Source: Actinospica robiniae DSM 44927 (GTDB lineage: Bacteria > Actinomycetota > Actinomycetes > Streptomycetales > Catenulisporaceae). Taken from it: a stretch of 64,000 bases of DNA. How positions within the stretch are numbered: position 1 is the stretch's first letter; each line of letters begins with the position of its first letter. A model generated the notes under the pieces. It had not been told where the DNA came from and did no database searches. It saw only the letters and a program-made list of their open reading frames with translations. Positions 9,256 to 18,500 of this stretch are shown in pieces. Location: positions 8,476,154 through 8,540,153 of the forward strand of contig NZ_KI632511.1 of assembly GCF_000504285.1 (NCBI RefSeq), given 5' to 3'. Both the position numbers and the translations under genes were made by a program.

Positions 9256-9428
9256 CAGCACGTGAGCCCTGCGCGGCCTACCAACGCCCCTGGCGCGCAA
9301 GATCCATTGCATGACCGCTGACCACCGCACGGCCGTGCCAGGCCGTCCGCTGCTGGCTTACCTGCGTTTTCAGCACGGCCGTGTTTCGTCGTAAACTGCG
9401 AAGCAGCTCTTTTGAGGGGGTGGAGGGG

Positions 9429-9866
9429 ATGGATCCGATCTCGGTCGGGTTGCTCGCGGCGATCGCCGGCGGGGCCGGGGGCGAGATGGGCAAACAGGCC
9501 TGGGCCTCACTGACTGCGCTCGTGCGCAAACCTCTGCGGCATACCCGCACTGGGCCGGCGCAGCCCGGCGTGAGCGTCGGCGAGAACGAACTCGTCGCGC
9601 TGCAGAACCGTCCCGGCGACCTGGCGCTGGCCCAGCGGCTCAGCACCGCCCTGGCCGTGCGATCCACACTCGACCAGGACTTCGCGCTCGCGCTCACCGC
9701 ATGGCTGGCCCAGGCCGCGCGCATCGAACCGGAGATGCCGCAAGACAATTCCGTCACGAACACGATCAGCGGCGGTACTTTCCACGGACCGGTGGTCATG
9801 GGCAGAAACATCGCGCACATCAACGGCCCCGACCCATCTGGGCAGCCTGATCACGGACCGGCTTAG
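9429..9866 (+). CDS. Small protein with C-terminal RHIM-like (BASS-type) motif
   Basis: This protein has 145 residues. Residues 1-30 (MDPISVGLLAAIAGGAGGEM) form a small-residue-rich hydrophobic helix, perhaps membrane-active. The middle is helical (about 50-100). Residues 111-128 read NTISGGTFHGPVVMGRNI, the pattern of actinobacterial amyloid signalling motifs. It lies 173 bp downstream of the NB-ARC gene, whose N-terminus bears a similar motif. By the logic of known NLR/effector pairs, this could be the effector and the NLR the sensor. The effector activity is not identified. The ATG at 9429 is preceded by GGGGGTGGAGGGG. A strong hairpin terminator follows at 9885. Confidence 0.65.
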   Translation: MDPISVGLLAAIAGGAGGEMGKQAWASLTALVRKPLRHTRTGPAQPGVSVGENELVALQNRPGDLALAQRLSTALAVRSTLDQDFALALTAWLAQAARIEPEMPQDNSVTNTISGGTFHGPVVMGRNIAHINGPDPSGQPDHGPA

Positions 9867-9884
9867 CATCGCGCTCTGAAGTGT

Positions 9885-9928
9885 GGCCCGGTGGGATCGA
9901 CTGCGCGCGCAGTCGATCCCACCGGGCC
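9885..9928. terminator. Perfect 44-bp palindrome, bidirectional terminator
   Basis: The 20-bp arm 9885-9904 (GGCCCGGTGGGATCGACTGC) is repeated exactly in inverse at 9909-9928 around a GCGC centre. It sits between two convergent genes (stop of the motif protein at 9866, stop of the secreted protein at 9944), as expected for a shared actinomycete terminator without a U-tract. Confidence 0.8.
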
Positions 9929-9943
9929 GTCGCAGAAGGCGGA

Positions 9944-10306
9944 TCAGGCCTCGCGCGAGTGCGTGCGGATGCAGAGCACGTAGGCCGCGCTCCCGTACTC
10001 CACCCACTGCGAGCGCGCCACGGCGTTCTCGCTGCTGGCGCGCTCGATCCACAGCGGCGCACGCATTTCGCCCGCGCCGCCTCGGCCGGAGGCCTGCTGT
10101 GTGCAGTCCTCCGCAGCGGCAACGACCGGAGCGTCACGGCTCGCTCCCGACGCCACCACGACCCTGGTGACACTGGCGACTCCACCAGTCCACATCAGGT
10201 CGCGACCCGGGGCCGCGGCTGTCTCTCCTGCGGTCCACGCCGCGGCGACCACCGCTGCTGCAGTGACTCCTGTCACGGCGGCCGCGCGTAGACGTATCGC
10301 GCTCAT
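9944..10306 (-). CDS. Putative secreted small protein
   Basis: This 120-residue protein begins with a Sec-type signal: basic start (MSAIRLRAA), hydrophobic core (AVTGVTAAAVVAAAWTAG) and an Ala-rich cleavage region near residue 30. The mature part is short, with two Cys (AAEDC and YVLCIR) that could form a disulfide. I do not recognise the family. Two in-frame ATGs exist (10312 and 10306). GAGGGAG lies almost against the first and at good distance from the second, so 10306 is preferred. It converges with the RHIM-motif gene across a palindromic terminator. Confidence 0.6.
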   Translation of the reverse strand: MSAIRLRAAAVTGVTAAAVVAAAWTAGETAAAPGRDLMWTGGVASVTRVVVASGASRDAPVVAAAEDCTQQASGRGGAGEMRAPLWIERASSENAVARSQWVEYGSAAYVLCIRTHSREA

Positions 10307-10686
10307 CAGCATGCTCCCTCTTGTTTATCGACGTGCTCTGAGTCGATAGCAGGATAGTAGCGCCAGCCGGTGGGCAGACTCGGAGATCATCTATCCGGGA
10401 CTCGGAAAATGCACAGGTCACTAGGAAATCGTCTTCTAATTAATCTTGACGCGTGCTGGATCACGGCGGCGCCACCGACCGGCGCGTATGGTACGCGTTG
10501 CGTACGCCTGCGCTTGTTGTGTTCGACCGCCGCGGCGGTGTGCCCAGGGTTCGAGAACACGGCCGTCTTGCGTACGATGACGGGAGCCGGGCCGGACGAA
10601 CGAGGGGGTGGGCTCGTGCGATCACGCCCGAACCACCGGAGGCGTATCGGCGGCACTGTGGAAGGCCGCGCGCGAAGGTCGATGCC

Positions 10687-11175
10687 ATGACGGGCGCCCA
10701 CGCGGATCCGGCCGCGCAGGCCCGGGCGGCGCGGTGGATGGCCGAGCTGCGCGAAGCACGGATCGAGGCAGACCTGACGCAGCAGGCGGTTGCCGAGGCG
10801 CTGGGTGTGCGCGCGTCCTCGGTGACCGAGTGGGAGGGCGGCCGCCTGGCGTCGTGGGAGAACTTCTGCGCTTTCGGCCGCGAGATCGGCGTGCGGCTCG
10901 TCGTGCTCGACCGGGACGGGCGCAGGCGCGACGGGGCTGCGAATGTGGTGGCCGGCGAGCCGTGGGAGCGCACGGAACTCCGGCGGCTGGCCGTGGCGCT
11001 GCGTGCCGAGCGCGCCGCCATCGGGCTTAGCCGTGCGGCGGTGGCGGCTGAGATCGGTATCTCGCCGTGGTCCTTCGCGCACCTCGAGCGCGCCCAGCTC
11101 TCCCCGCGCTTGATCGTGCTCGCGTCCTGGGTCGGATCACTCAAATCCGACATTCAATGGCAGCCTATAGTTTGA
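10687..11175 (+). CDS. DNA-binding protein with two XRE-like helix-turn-helix domains
   Basis: This protein has 162 residues. The first HTH is at about residues 18-50 (ELREARIEADLTQQAVAEAL, then VRASSVTEWEGG). After a short linker a second HTH-like unit follows at about 97-145 (RRLAVALRAERAAIGLSRAA, then SPWSFAHLERAQLS). Two fused XRE modules could bind a paired operator as a monomer. The gene is read toward the large SARP gene 217 bp downstream, so it may regulate it or itself. The ATG at 10687 is a judgement; the frame is open upstream but lacks a ribosome site. The 374 bp before it contain an AT-rich patch (about 10420-10450) but no clear gene. Confidence 0.7.
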   Translation: MTGAHADPAAQARAARWMAELREARIEADLTQQAVAEALGVRASSVTEWEGGRLASWENFCAFGREIGVRLVVLDRDGRRRDGAANVVAGEPWERTELRRLAVALRAERAAIGLSRAAVAAEIGISPWSFAHLERAQLSPRLIVLASWVGSLKSDIQWQPIV

Positions 11176-11199
11176 CGCCCTATTGCATCGGAAATACGG

Positions 11200-11229
11200 C
11201 TGATATCCTGTAGTCGAGCACTGATATCC
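11200..11229. repeat. Direct repeat CTGATATCC, 21-bp spacing, upstream of the SARP gene
   Basis: The 9-mer CTGATATCC occurs at 11200-11208 and again at 11221-11229, two helical turns apart, inside a locally AT-rich intergenic region before the SARP gene. Same-face direct repeats are the usual binding sites of SARP-type regulators, so autoregulation is possible. This is inference only. Confidence 0.35.
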
Positions 11230-11392
11230 GCACGTGTGCGACCGCAATTGCTGCTGCATATTGCACGACCGATGTTTCGTTCATGTGTGCGAATTTTTTA
11301 CGGGAAATCGGAGTCGCGCAACTCGGTCTGGTCTTTTTTCCGATGTCAGAAGAGAAGGCGGGTCGCGACGCTGCGGCCCGTGAGGAGGGGTC

Positions 11393-14300
11393 GTGATCTT
11401 CCGCCTGCTCGGCCCGGTCGACGTGTGGGCGCGCGAGCGCAGCTACACGGTCGGCCAGGCGAAAGCCCAGACCATACTCGCGATCTTGCTGTTCGATGCC
11501 GGGCGGGCTTTGCCGGTCCAGACGCTCGCCGAGCGATTGTGGGACGAGGAGATGCCCGGCCGGGCCCGCGAGACGCTTCAGGTGTACATATCGAGACTGC
11601 GCAGCCGCCTGCGCGCGGCGGGCGACGCGGTCGGGGTCATCGTGAGCACGGCGGGCGGCGGATACCGTCTGAACGCCGAGCAGCACGAGATCGACACGCA
11701 CCGCTACAACCAGTTGATCGTCAGTGCCAACTCCGCCGCAGGCGAGCACGATCTGCAACGCGCCCGAGGATTGCTCGTGCAGGCCGACTCGCTCTGGCGC
11801 GGCGAACCGCTCGAGGGACTGACCGGCAGATGGGCCGAGGCCGCACGCCAGGACCTGCTCGCGCGCCGCCGCTCCGGCCAACTCGCCCGCATCAGCCTGG
11901 ACGTGCGCACCGAAAACCACCGAGATGAGGCGATCAGCGAGCTCGCCGCTTTCGTGCGCACCGGCCGGATCGACCAGAACGCCATCGAGATGCTCATGAC
12001 CGCGCTCGCCTCGGCCGGACGCGAAGCCGAAGCCCTCGAGGCCTACCGCGCCGCCCGTCTGCGCATTCGCGAAGAACTCGGCGTCGAACCTCGCCGCGAA
12101 CTCACGGCGCTGCATCAGTCCGTGCTACGCGGCGAGCCCCTCGCCATCAGAGACGCCGCCCGCGCGCCCGCGCGAACCGGACCGCTCGCACCCCGCACCC
12201 TCGACCGCGACCCGGCCAACCTCATCGGCCGCGACGAGGTCCTGCATGGACTGATGGCCACGGTGGCTGAGGAACTCGCCCGGCCGCAGGGGATCGCGCT
12301 GTACGCGATCGACGGGATGCCCGGGATCGGCAAGACCGCGCTCGCGCTGCGCGCCGCCCACCAACTCGCCCCGCGCTGCCCCGACGGGGCCTTGCAGGTC
12401 AGTTTTCGCACACACGACCCGCGCCAGAACCCGCTGGATTCCCGCACCGCGTTGGTGATGCTCCTTGAGGCGCTCGGCACCACAGTCGAGGAACTCGGGC
12501 GAGCCGCCTCACACGACGAACTCGCCGCGCTCTGGCGCCGCAGCACCCACAACCGACGCATATTGGTCTTCTTCGATGACGTGCGCGAGGCAGACCAGAT
12601 CATCCCGCTGCTCCCGGTCAGTGCCGGCTCAATCATCCTGGTCACCTCCCGCCGGCCCCTCGTGAACTTTCCGGACGCACGGCACCTGACCTTGAGCGCA
12701 CTCAACGACGTCGCCACCACCCGCCTGCTCACCCGCGTCGCCGATCGCCGCTTCCCCGGACAGACCCGCGACCTGCGCCGCTTTGCCGCACACTGTGGCG
12801 GCCTGCCGCTGGCCATCACCGTCGCCGCAGCCCACCTGCGCTCCCACCCGGCATGGTCCCTCTCCGACCTCGTCCAGCACCTGGAGAACCCGCCCCCGAA
12901 CCCCTCCGATCACATCTCCGCTCCCGTCTACCGCGCCTTCGACCTGTCCTACCGGATGCTCAGCGCCGCACACCGCGCCCTGTTCTGGCTCGCCGCCCAC
13001 CAGCCCACCCCCGATCTCGGCATCCACGCCGCCGCAGCGCTCGCGGACGTCGATACCACCACCGCGGACGTCTTGCTCGAAACACTGGTGCAGCAGCACC
13101 TGATCGAGGAGATCAGCCGCCACCGCTACCGCCTGCACGACCTGCTGCGTTCCTTCGCCGCCCACGAGCCGCCCGACGGACAAGACACCATCGAGATCGA
13201 CGCCGCGCTCGAACGGATGACCGCCTTCTACCTCGCCACAGCCGCACACGCCGAACGCACCCTGCGCCCCACCCGACGCCTTCCCGCCCGCGTTCCCACC
13301 AGCCCGCTCGTCGCCGAGCTGGCAACCGACGCCCCCGCAGGAGCGCACCGGTGGCTCGAGACCGAGTCGGCCAACCTGCTCGCGCTCGCCGCGCACACCG
13401 ACACCCCCGGCCACCGCCACGCCGGCATCCTCGCAGCCATCCTCGCCCCCTACTTCGACCGGCGCGGCCAGTGGCCCCAAGCCGTCGAGATCCTCACCCG
13501 CGCTCACCGCGCCCTGGCCGCAGCGGGAAACGGGCCCCCGGACGCCGACCTCGCCCAGCTCCTCGTGCACCTGACCGCCGCGCATGTGCGGACCGGAGCG
13601 TTCGGCGACGCGACCGACACGGCGACCTCGGCGCTGAACGCCTGGCGCGCGCTCCACGATGACCGCGGCGAAGCCGACGCACTGCTCGAACTCGGCCGCA
13701 TCCACTGGCGCTCCGGGCGCCACGAAGACGCCGTGAGCGCCTACCGGGACAGTGACGAGCTCTACGCCAGACTCCTCCTGCCCCACGGCCGTGTCCTGGC
13801 CCACTACCACCGCGCCCTCGTCCTGTTCGATCAAAACCGCTTCATCGATGCCGTCAGTGCTGCCCGCCGTGCGCTCGAGATCGCCGATGACGGCGGAGAC
13901 CCGGCCTTGGTCTGCGAGGTGTTGATCAATCTCGCCGAGCTCTATCAGCGCACCGGCCAGATCGAGCACGCTACCCGGTACCTTGAGCGCGCGCGCCGAG
14001 AAGGAGCCGCACGCACCGACCCGCAATGGCTCGCCGCCCTCGCCCTGAATACCGGCATCCTCGCCCACCGTGCCGGCGATGACACCGCAGCATGCGAATC
14101 CCTGAGCACCGCGCTCGATCTGTACCAAGCCCTCGGCGACTACGATTACCAACTCCAGAGCCTCACAGCTCTCGCCTCGGCGAACGCTACGGACAACGGC
14201 GCGCTCGCACAGACGTACCTGCGCCAGGCCGAACACCTGATTGCCGAACGCGGAGATCCGAAACAGCGTGCCCGCACCGAAATCACCGCCGCGCACATCG

Positions 14301-14557
14301 AAGCAACACAGGGTCGGCACAGCGAGGCCATTGCCCACCTGCGCACGGCCATAGACTTTTCTCGCAACGCGAACGCGCCGATCGAGGAGGCCGATGCCCG
14401 CGCGGCACTTGGCACCATCCTCGCCTACCGCGGTGAGAAGATCGCCGCACACCGCCAACACCGCCGAGCACAGGGCCTTTACCGGCTCCTCGGACACACC
14501 TATAGCGATAGCCCCGCCCCAGGCAACGTGCCGGACCGGCGGCACTCCCACAGTTGA
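11393..14557 (+). CDS. AfsR/SARP-family regulator with NB-ARC and TPR domains
   Basis: This 1054-residue regulator has an OmpR-type winged-helix domain at the N-terminus (residues 1-95, starting MIFRLLGPVDVWARER). A bacterial transcriptional activation domain follows (about 100-245, ending EELGVEPRRELTALHQ), then an NB-ARC NTPase with P-loop GMPGIGKT near 308-315, and tetratricopeptide repeats (about 690-1040). This is the AfsR layout: the SARP part binds direct repeats near promoters and the STAND part senses a signal. It starts at GTG 11393 behind GAGGAGGGG. AfsR-type proteins control antibiotic or development genes, but no biosynthetic cluster is present here, so its target is unknown. Confidence 0.92.
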   Translation: MIFRLLGPVDVWARERSYTVGQAKAQTILAILLFDAGRALPVQTLAERLWDEEMPGRARETLQVYISRLRSRLRAAGDAVGVIVSTAGGGYRLNAEQHEIDTHRYNQLIVSANSAAGEHDLQRARGLLVQADSLWRGEPLEGLTGRWAEAARQDLLARRRSGQLARISLDVRTENHRDEAISELAAFVRTGRIDQNAIEMLMTALASAGREAEALEAYRAARLRIREELGVEPRRELTALHQSVLRGEPLAIRDAARAPARTGPLAPRTLDRDPANLIGRDEVLHGLMATVAEELARPQGIALYAIDGMPGIGKTALALRAAHQLAPRCPDGALQVSFRTHDPRQNPLDSRTALVMLLEALGTTVEELGRAASHDELAALWRRSTHNRRILVFFDDVREADQIIPLLPVSAGSIILVTSRRPLVNFPDARHLTLSALNDVATTRLLTRVADRRFPGQTRDLRRFAAHCGGLPLAITVAAAHLRSHPAWSLSDLVQHLENPPPNPSDHISAPVYRAFDLSYRMLSAAHRALFWLAAHQPTPDLGIHAAAALADVDTTTADVLLETLVQQHLIEEISRHRYRLHDLLRSFAAHEPPDGQDTIEIDAALERMTAFYLATAAHAERTLRPTRRLPARVPTSPLVAELATDAPAGAHRWLETESANLLALAAHTDTPGHRHAGILAAILAPYFDRRGQWPQAVEILTRAHRALAAAGNGPPDADLAQLLVHLTAAHVRTGAFGDATDTATSALNAWRALHDDRGEADALLELGRIHWRSGRHEDAVSAYRDSDELYARLLLPHGRVLAHYHRALVLFDQNRFIDAVSAARRALEIADDGGDPALVCEVLINLAELYQRTGQIEHATRYLERARREGAARTDPQWLAALALNTGILAHRAGDDTAACESLSTALDLYQALGDYDYQLQSLTALASANATDNGALAQTYLRQAEHLIAERGDPKQRARTEITAAHIEATQGRHSEAIAHLRTAIDFSRNANAPIEEADARAALGTILAYRGEKIAAHRQHRRAQGLYRLLGHTYSDSPAPGNVPDRRHSHS

Positions 14558-14729
14558 ACGGAAACCGCCACGCCGGCGTTCGAGGAGCGACGTACCTGGA
14601 GACGAGGGCGGCAAGGGACGAAACCGTGCCCACGAGCGTCCGTCGAGCGCACGTGGCCGTACCGCATGCGGCCGCGATCTCCGCACACTGGGCGAACAAT
14701 GCCGGGAACCGGAAAGATCGGGAAAGGCC

Positions 14730-15383
14730 GTGTGGCCCGGCAGCAATAAATCCGAGGAGGCGCGGGGCAAGTACTGCGCCGGGCGCCACCCGCTCGACGC
14801 GCTGCTGATCGACTCCGGGACGCTGAACGCCCCGCTGACCGAAACCTGGCAGGCGTGGGTCTCGACCTGGTACGTCGGAAAACGCCCGGCAGGTTGGCGG
14901 TTCGCCGGCAACGGCGACCCGGAAGCCGAGTACGGCGCCGACGGGCAAGACTTGCGCGCCGGTACGGCGACGATATTCCAGGCGCTGCTGTCTGCATCGA
15001 GCGCCCGTGACGCCGCGACACACGGCTTGTACGACAAGAAGGCCGACGCCGCCGCGACGAAAGACTGGTACTGGTGGTGCGCCGATGCCGACGCACGCGA
15101 GCGGGTCGATATGCGCTCCGAGACCCCGGCTGCCGGGTCGGCGAAAGACACGGCGCTCAAGACGCGGGCGGGCCGTCCGTCGATTCAAAGCGGGTACGTC
15201 CGCGGCGCCACCGCCTTGGTCGTCCAGTTGATCGACTGCAGCATCACCGCCGTCGTGCGCCACCACGGCTGGCCCGAGTCGCTGCGCCTTCCTGCCGACT
15301 GGTTCGACAAGGCGCCGAGCGTGGGGGCGCGGATCGCCGGGGTCGAGATCCGGTCGGGTAAGACCCTTCACCGACTTCCTTGA
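14730..15383 (+). CDS. Hypothetical protein upstream of the BREX locus
   Basis: This 217-residue protein is not recognised. It is rich in Trp and Tyr (WQAWVSTWYVGKRPAGW; KDWYWWCADA) and soluble in appearance, with no signal or membrane segment. The frame is open back to 14394, but the upstream residues look like noise (Arg/Pro/Ser rich). GTG 14730, preceded by GGGAAAGG, is taken as the start. A terminator-like hairpin at 15390-15426 immediately after its stop separates it from pglW, so it is probably not part of the BREX transcript. Confidence 0.5.
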   Translation: MWPGSNKSEEARGKYCAGRHPLDALLIDSGTLNAPLTETWQAWVSTWYVGKRPAGWRFAGNGDPEAEYGADGQDLRAGTATIFQALLSASSARDAATHGLYDKKADAAATKDWYWWCADADARERVDMRSETPAAGSAKDTALKTRAGRPSIQSGYVRGATALVVQLIDCSITAVVRHHGWPESLRLPADWFDKAPSVGARIAGVEIRSGKTLHRLP

Positions 15384-15389
15384 CTTCAG

Positions 15390-15426
15390 ACGCGGCGCCA
15401 GCCCTCTTTCACGGTTGGCGCCGCGT
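15390..15426 (+). terminator. Hairpin terminator before pglW
   Basis: ACGCGGCGCCA (15390-15400) pairs exactly with TGGCGCCGCGT (15416-15426) around a 15-nt loop, just after the stop of the hypothetical gene. Its position inside the longest possible pglW frame argues that pglW starts downstream, at 15590. Confidence 0.65.
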
Positions 15427-15589
15427 CGTGGAGGCGAGGGCTCCGGCCGAGGATGCCGAGCCGATCAAGTTGGTGGCACGCCCCAGCGCAGAGCTGGCAA
15501 GATGGGGTGTCACCGTCTCGGCACCGACCGCAACGGTGCTGTGCCTTGGCGTGGGTCAAGGTGCCGAACGGATGAAGGGGAGGGGCCTC

Positions 15590-18500
15590 GTGACGCAGGG
15601 CCCGGATCGGCTGGCATCTCGCTGGACGCAGCTGGCTCAAAGTTCGTACTCCTGGGAGCAGGAGGGCCTCTCGCACATCCGCTCGTTCATGCCCGACGCC
15701 CCACCGTACCGGGCCGTCGCTCTGTTCAGCTTCACGGCATTGAGCGGGCGGATCAACGAGTGCGACCTGTTCATCGCCACGCCTGGCGGGCTCTACCTGG
15801 TTGAGCTCAAGGGCCACCCTGGCAGGATCACCAACCGGGGCGCGGACTGGACGTCCCGCTTCACCGGGTCCGACGGACGCGCGCACACCCTCCACCAGCA
15901 CAATCCGCTCCACGCCACCGACCTGAAGTGCAAAGAGCTGCGTGATCGGCTCAAGAAGGCCGCGAAGCAGCTCCGGCTGAACATCCAGATTCCGTGGATC
16001 GAGCCCGCAGTCTTCCTCTCCTCGCCCGACCTTGAATCGCATCTGGACGAAGGCGAACGCATCAAGGTCTTCGGCCGCGACGACCGGAGCACCGGGTTGC
16101 CGAGGATCTGGGCCGATCTACTTGGTCGCGCGCCCCAATCGGTGCAAAGCCGTATCTCGGAGAGCTTCACCGACGAACTGCCGAAGCTGTTGCACCAGAT
16201 CGGCGTCGCGGCGGCACGTGCTCACCTGAAGTTCGGGGACGACTGGCTCTTGGAGCCGAAGCCTCTCGACCAGGGCCCGACCTGGGAGGATCGGCTCGCT
16301 CGGCGTACGGGACTGGCCGACGAGCAAGGCAGGGTACGTATCTACCTCACGGAAGAGGACGCCAGCGAGCAGGCCCGCACCGCCGTCGTTCGGGCGGCAG
16401 AGCGTGAATACAACGTGCTGCAGGGACTGCGACACCGGGGTATCGCGGAAGCCTGGTACTGGTCTACACACAAGGCCGGACCCGCGATCCTGTTCCGGCA
16501 CTCGGCCGAGGACCTGCGCCTAGACCGCTACCTGACGATCTACGAGGAACAGCTCGACTTCGAAACCCGGCTCGGCCTCGTGCGCCAGCTCGCCGAGGCT
16601 CTGCGCTACGCCCACCGCCGCTCGCTTTACCACCGAACCCTCGCGGCCCGCTCCATCTACGTCTCGGCCGGGCGCGAGGGCGCCCACCCGGTACTGCGGG
16701 TGATCGACTGGCAGACCGCAGCGCGCGACTTCTCCTCCACCGCGATGTCGCGGATCAAGTCGCTCGGTCGCGACGCTGTCACGGGCCGTCACCTGGCCGA
16801 AGGGGCTGGGATGTTCCTGGCACCGGAATTCTCTGCCGAGTACCCGGATCCGGCGGCACTCGACGTCTACGGGCTGGGCGCCGTCGGATACCTGATCCTG
16901 ACCGGCCAGCCGCCGGCGCGCAGCGAGGGCGAGTTGTTGGCGCGGCTGGAGCAGGAGCAGGGATTGCACCCGGCTGCCCTCGTCGACGGGCTGGGCCAGG
17001 ATGCGGATCAGTTGATCTACGACTCGACGCGGTTCAGCGCGGATGACCGCCTCGAGTCGGTGGACGAATTCCTCGACCGGCTCGCGGAGATCGAGCGCGG
17101 CCTCGGCGAGGAAGCGGTGGCCGCACAGGCACCGGTACGCTACGTCGACCCGCTCGAGGCGCGCCCGGGGGACTGGCTGGACGAGGAGTTGTTCGTCAAG
17201 CTGGAACTGGGCACAGGGGGGACCGGGAAGGTCCTGCTCGTCGAACGGTTGCGTGAAGATGACGAGGGTGAGGTGCAGATCTCCACGCACGTGCTGAAGG
17301 TGGCGCTGAACCAGACCGATGCGACCGACCGGCTGCGCGCCGAGGCGGATGCGCTGCGCAAGGTCGGCGGAGGTCAGATCGTTCGTCTGGTCAAGGGGCC
17401 GTTCGAGCTTCAGGAGCGGCGCACCGTGCTGCTGATGCAGTATGCGGGCGAGCGCACCTTGGGCCGCGAACTGCGTGAGAAGGGCCGGCTCCCGTACGTG
17501 CGGCTGCAGAACTTCTCCGACAACCTCTTCCATGCCCTGGGTGTGCTTGAGCGCGACGAGGTGGTGCACCGCGATATCAAGCCGGACAACCTTGGCGTAT
17601 TCAAGATCCCGCGTAACGACGAGCGGGAGCTGCTGCTGTTCGACTTCTCTCTGTCCGACAGGCCCGCCACGGACCTGACCTCGGGCACGACCGGTTACCT
17701 GGATCCGTTTCTAAGCCCCCGGGGTGAGCGAACACGGTTCGACGCGCACGCCGAAAGGTACGCGGCAGCGGTGACGCTGCATCAGATGGCGTCGGGCGAG
17801 CGCCCTATCTGGGGTAACGGCGCAGTAGACCCCAAGTCCCTGACGGACGAGTACCCGACGATTTCCTCCGAGCAGTTCCTCGAGCCGCTGCGCGACGGAC
17901 TGACCGAATTCTTCCGCAGGGCGCTCCACCGAGACGCGGACCGCAGGTTCGACAGCTGCGGGGAGATGTACCGGGCGTGGCGGCGGGTGTTCACCGAGGC
18001 CGAGCGCACGACCCCGCAGGTGGCCTCCGGCCAGGAACGCCCGAGCGGATCGGCGCAGGAGGTCGCTGCGCAGCGTGACGCCGCCGCGGCCGCCGCCGAT
18101 CTCGCCGCAGCCCTCGACGTGGCAGGCCTGAGCCCAGCGGCGTTGGACGTGGCGCAGGCGCTGGGCGCTTCGACCGTGGGTGGGTTACTCGGCGTGCCGC
18201 AGCACTTGATCAATACGGAACGGGGCGCGGGCACGCTCGCCAAGCGAGAGCTGAACAAGCGCTACCGAGAGTGGGCAACGCGGCTGCGCGGCGCCCCACC
18301 CTCGATCGCAGAGGTCTCTGACACCCAGCCATCGGATGCGCAAGATACGGAGTCGCCGTCCGCTACGGCATCCGAGCGCAAGCCGGTCGATGTGATGGCA
18401 CGCGACCTCGTCGATGCTCTCGGCGGGTCCAGGCACATCCCCGTGATGCGCGCCTTCCTCGGCCTGCCCGACCCGGATGCCGGGCAAAGTCCATCCGCGC

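Noticed and set aside
12629-15160. An 843-codon open frame on the minus strand
   Set aside because: It lies opposite the SARP gene, which has clear domains; the minus frame is low-complexity and is a GC-driven shadow.
15380-15589. Longer N-terminus for PglW from 15380
   Set aside because: It would include a terminator hairpin and lacks a ribosome site; GTG 15590 has GGGGAGGGG before it.
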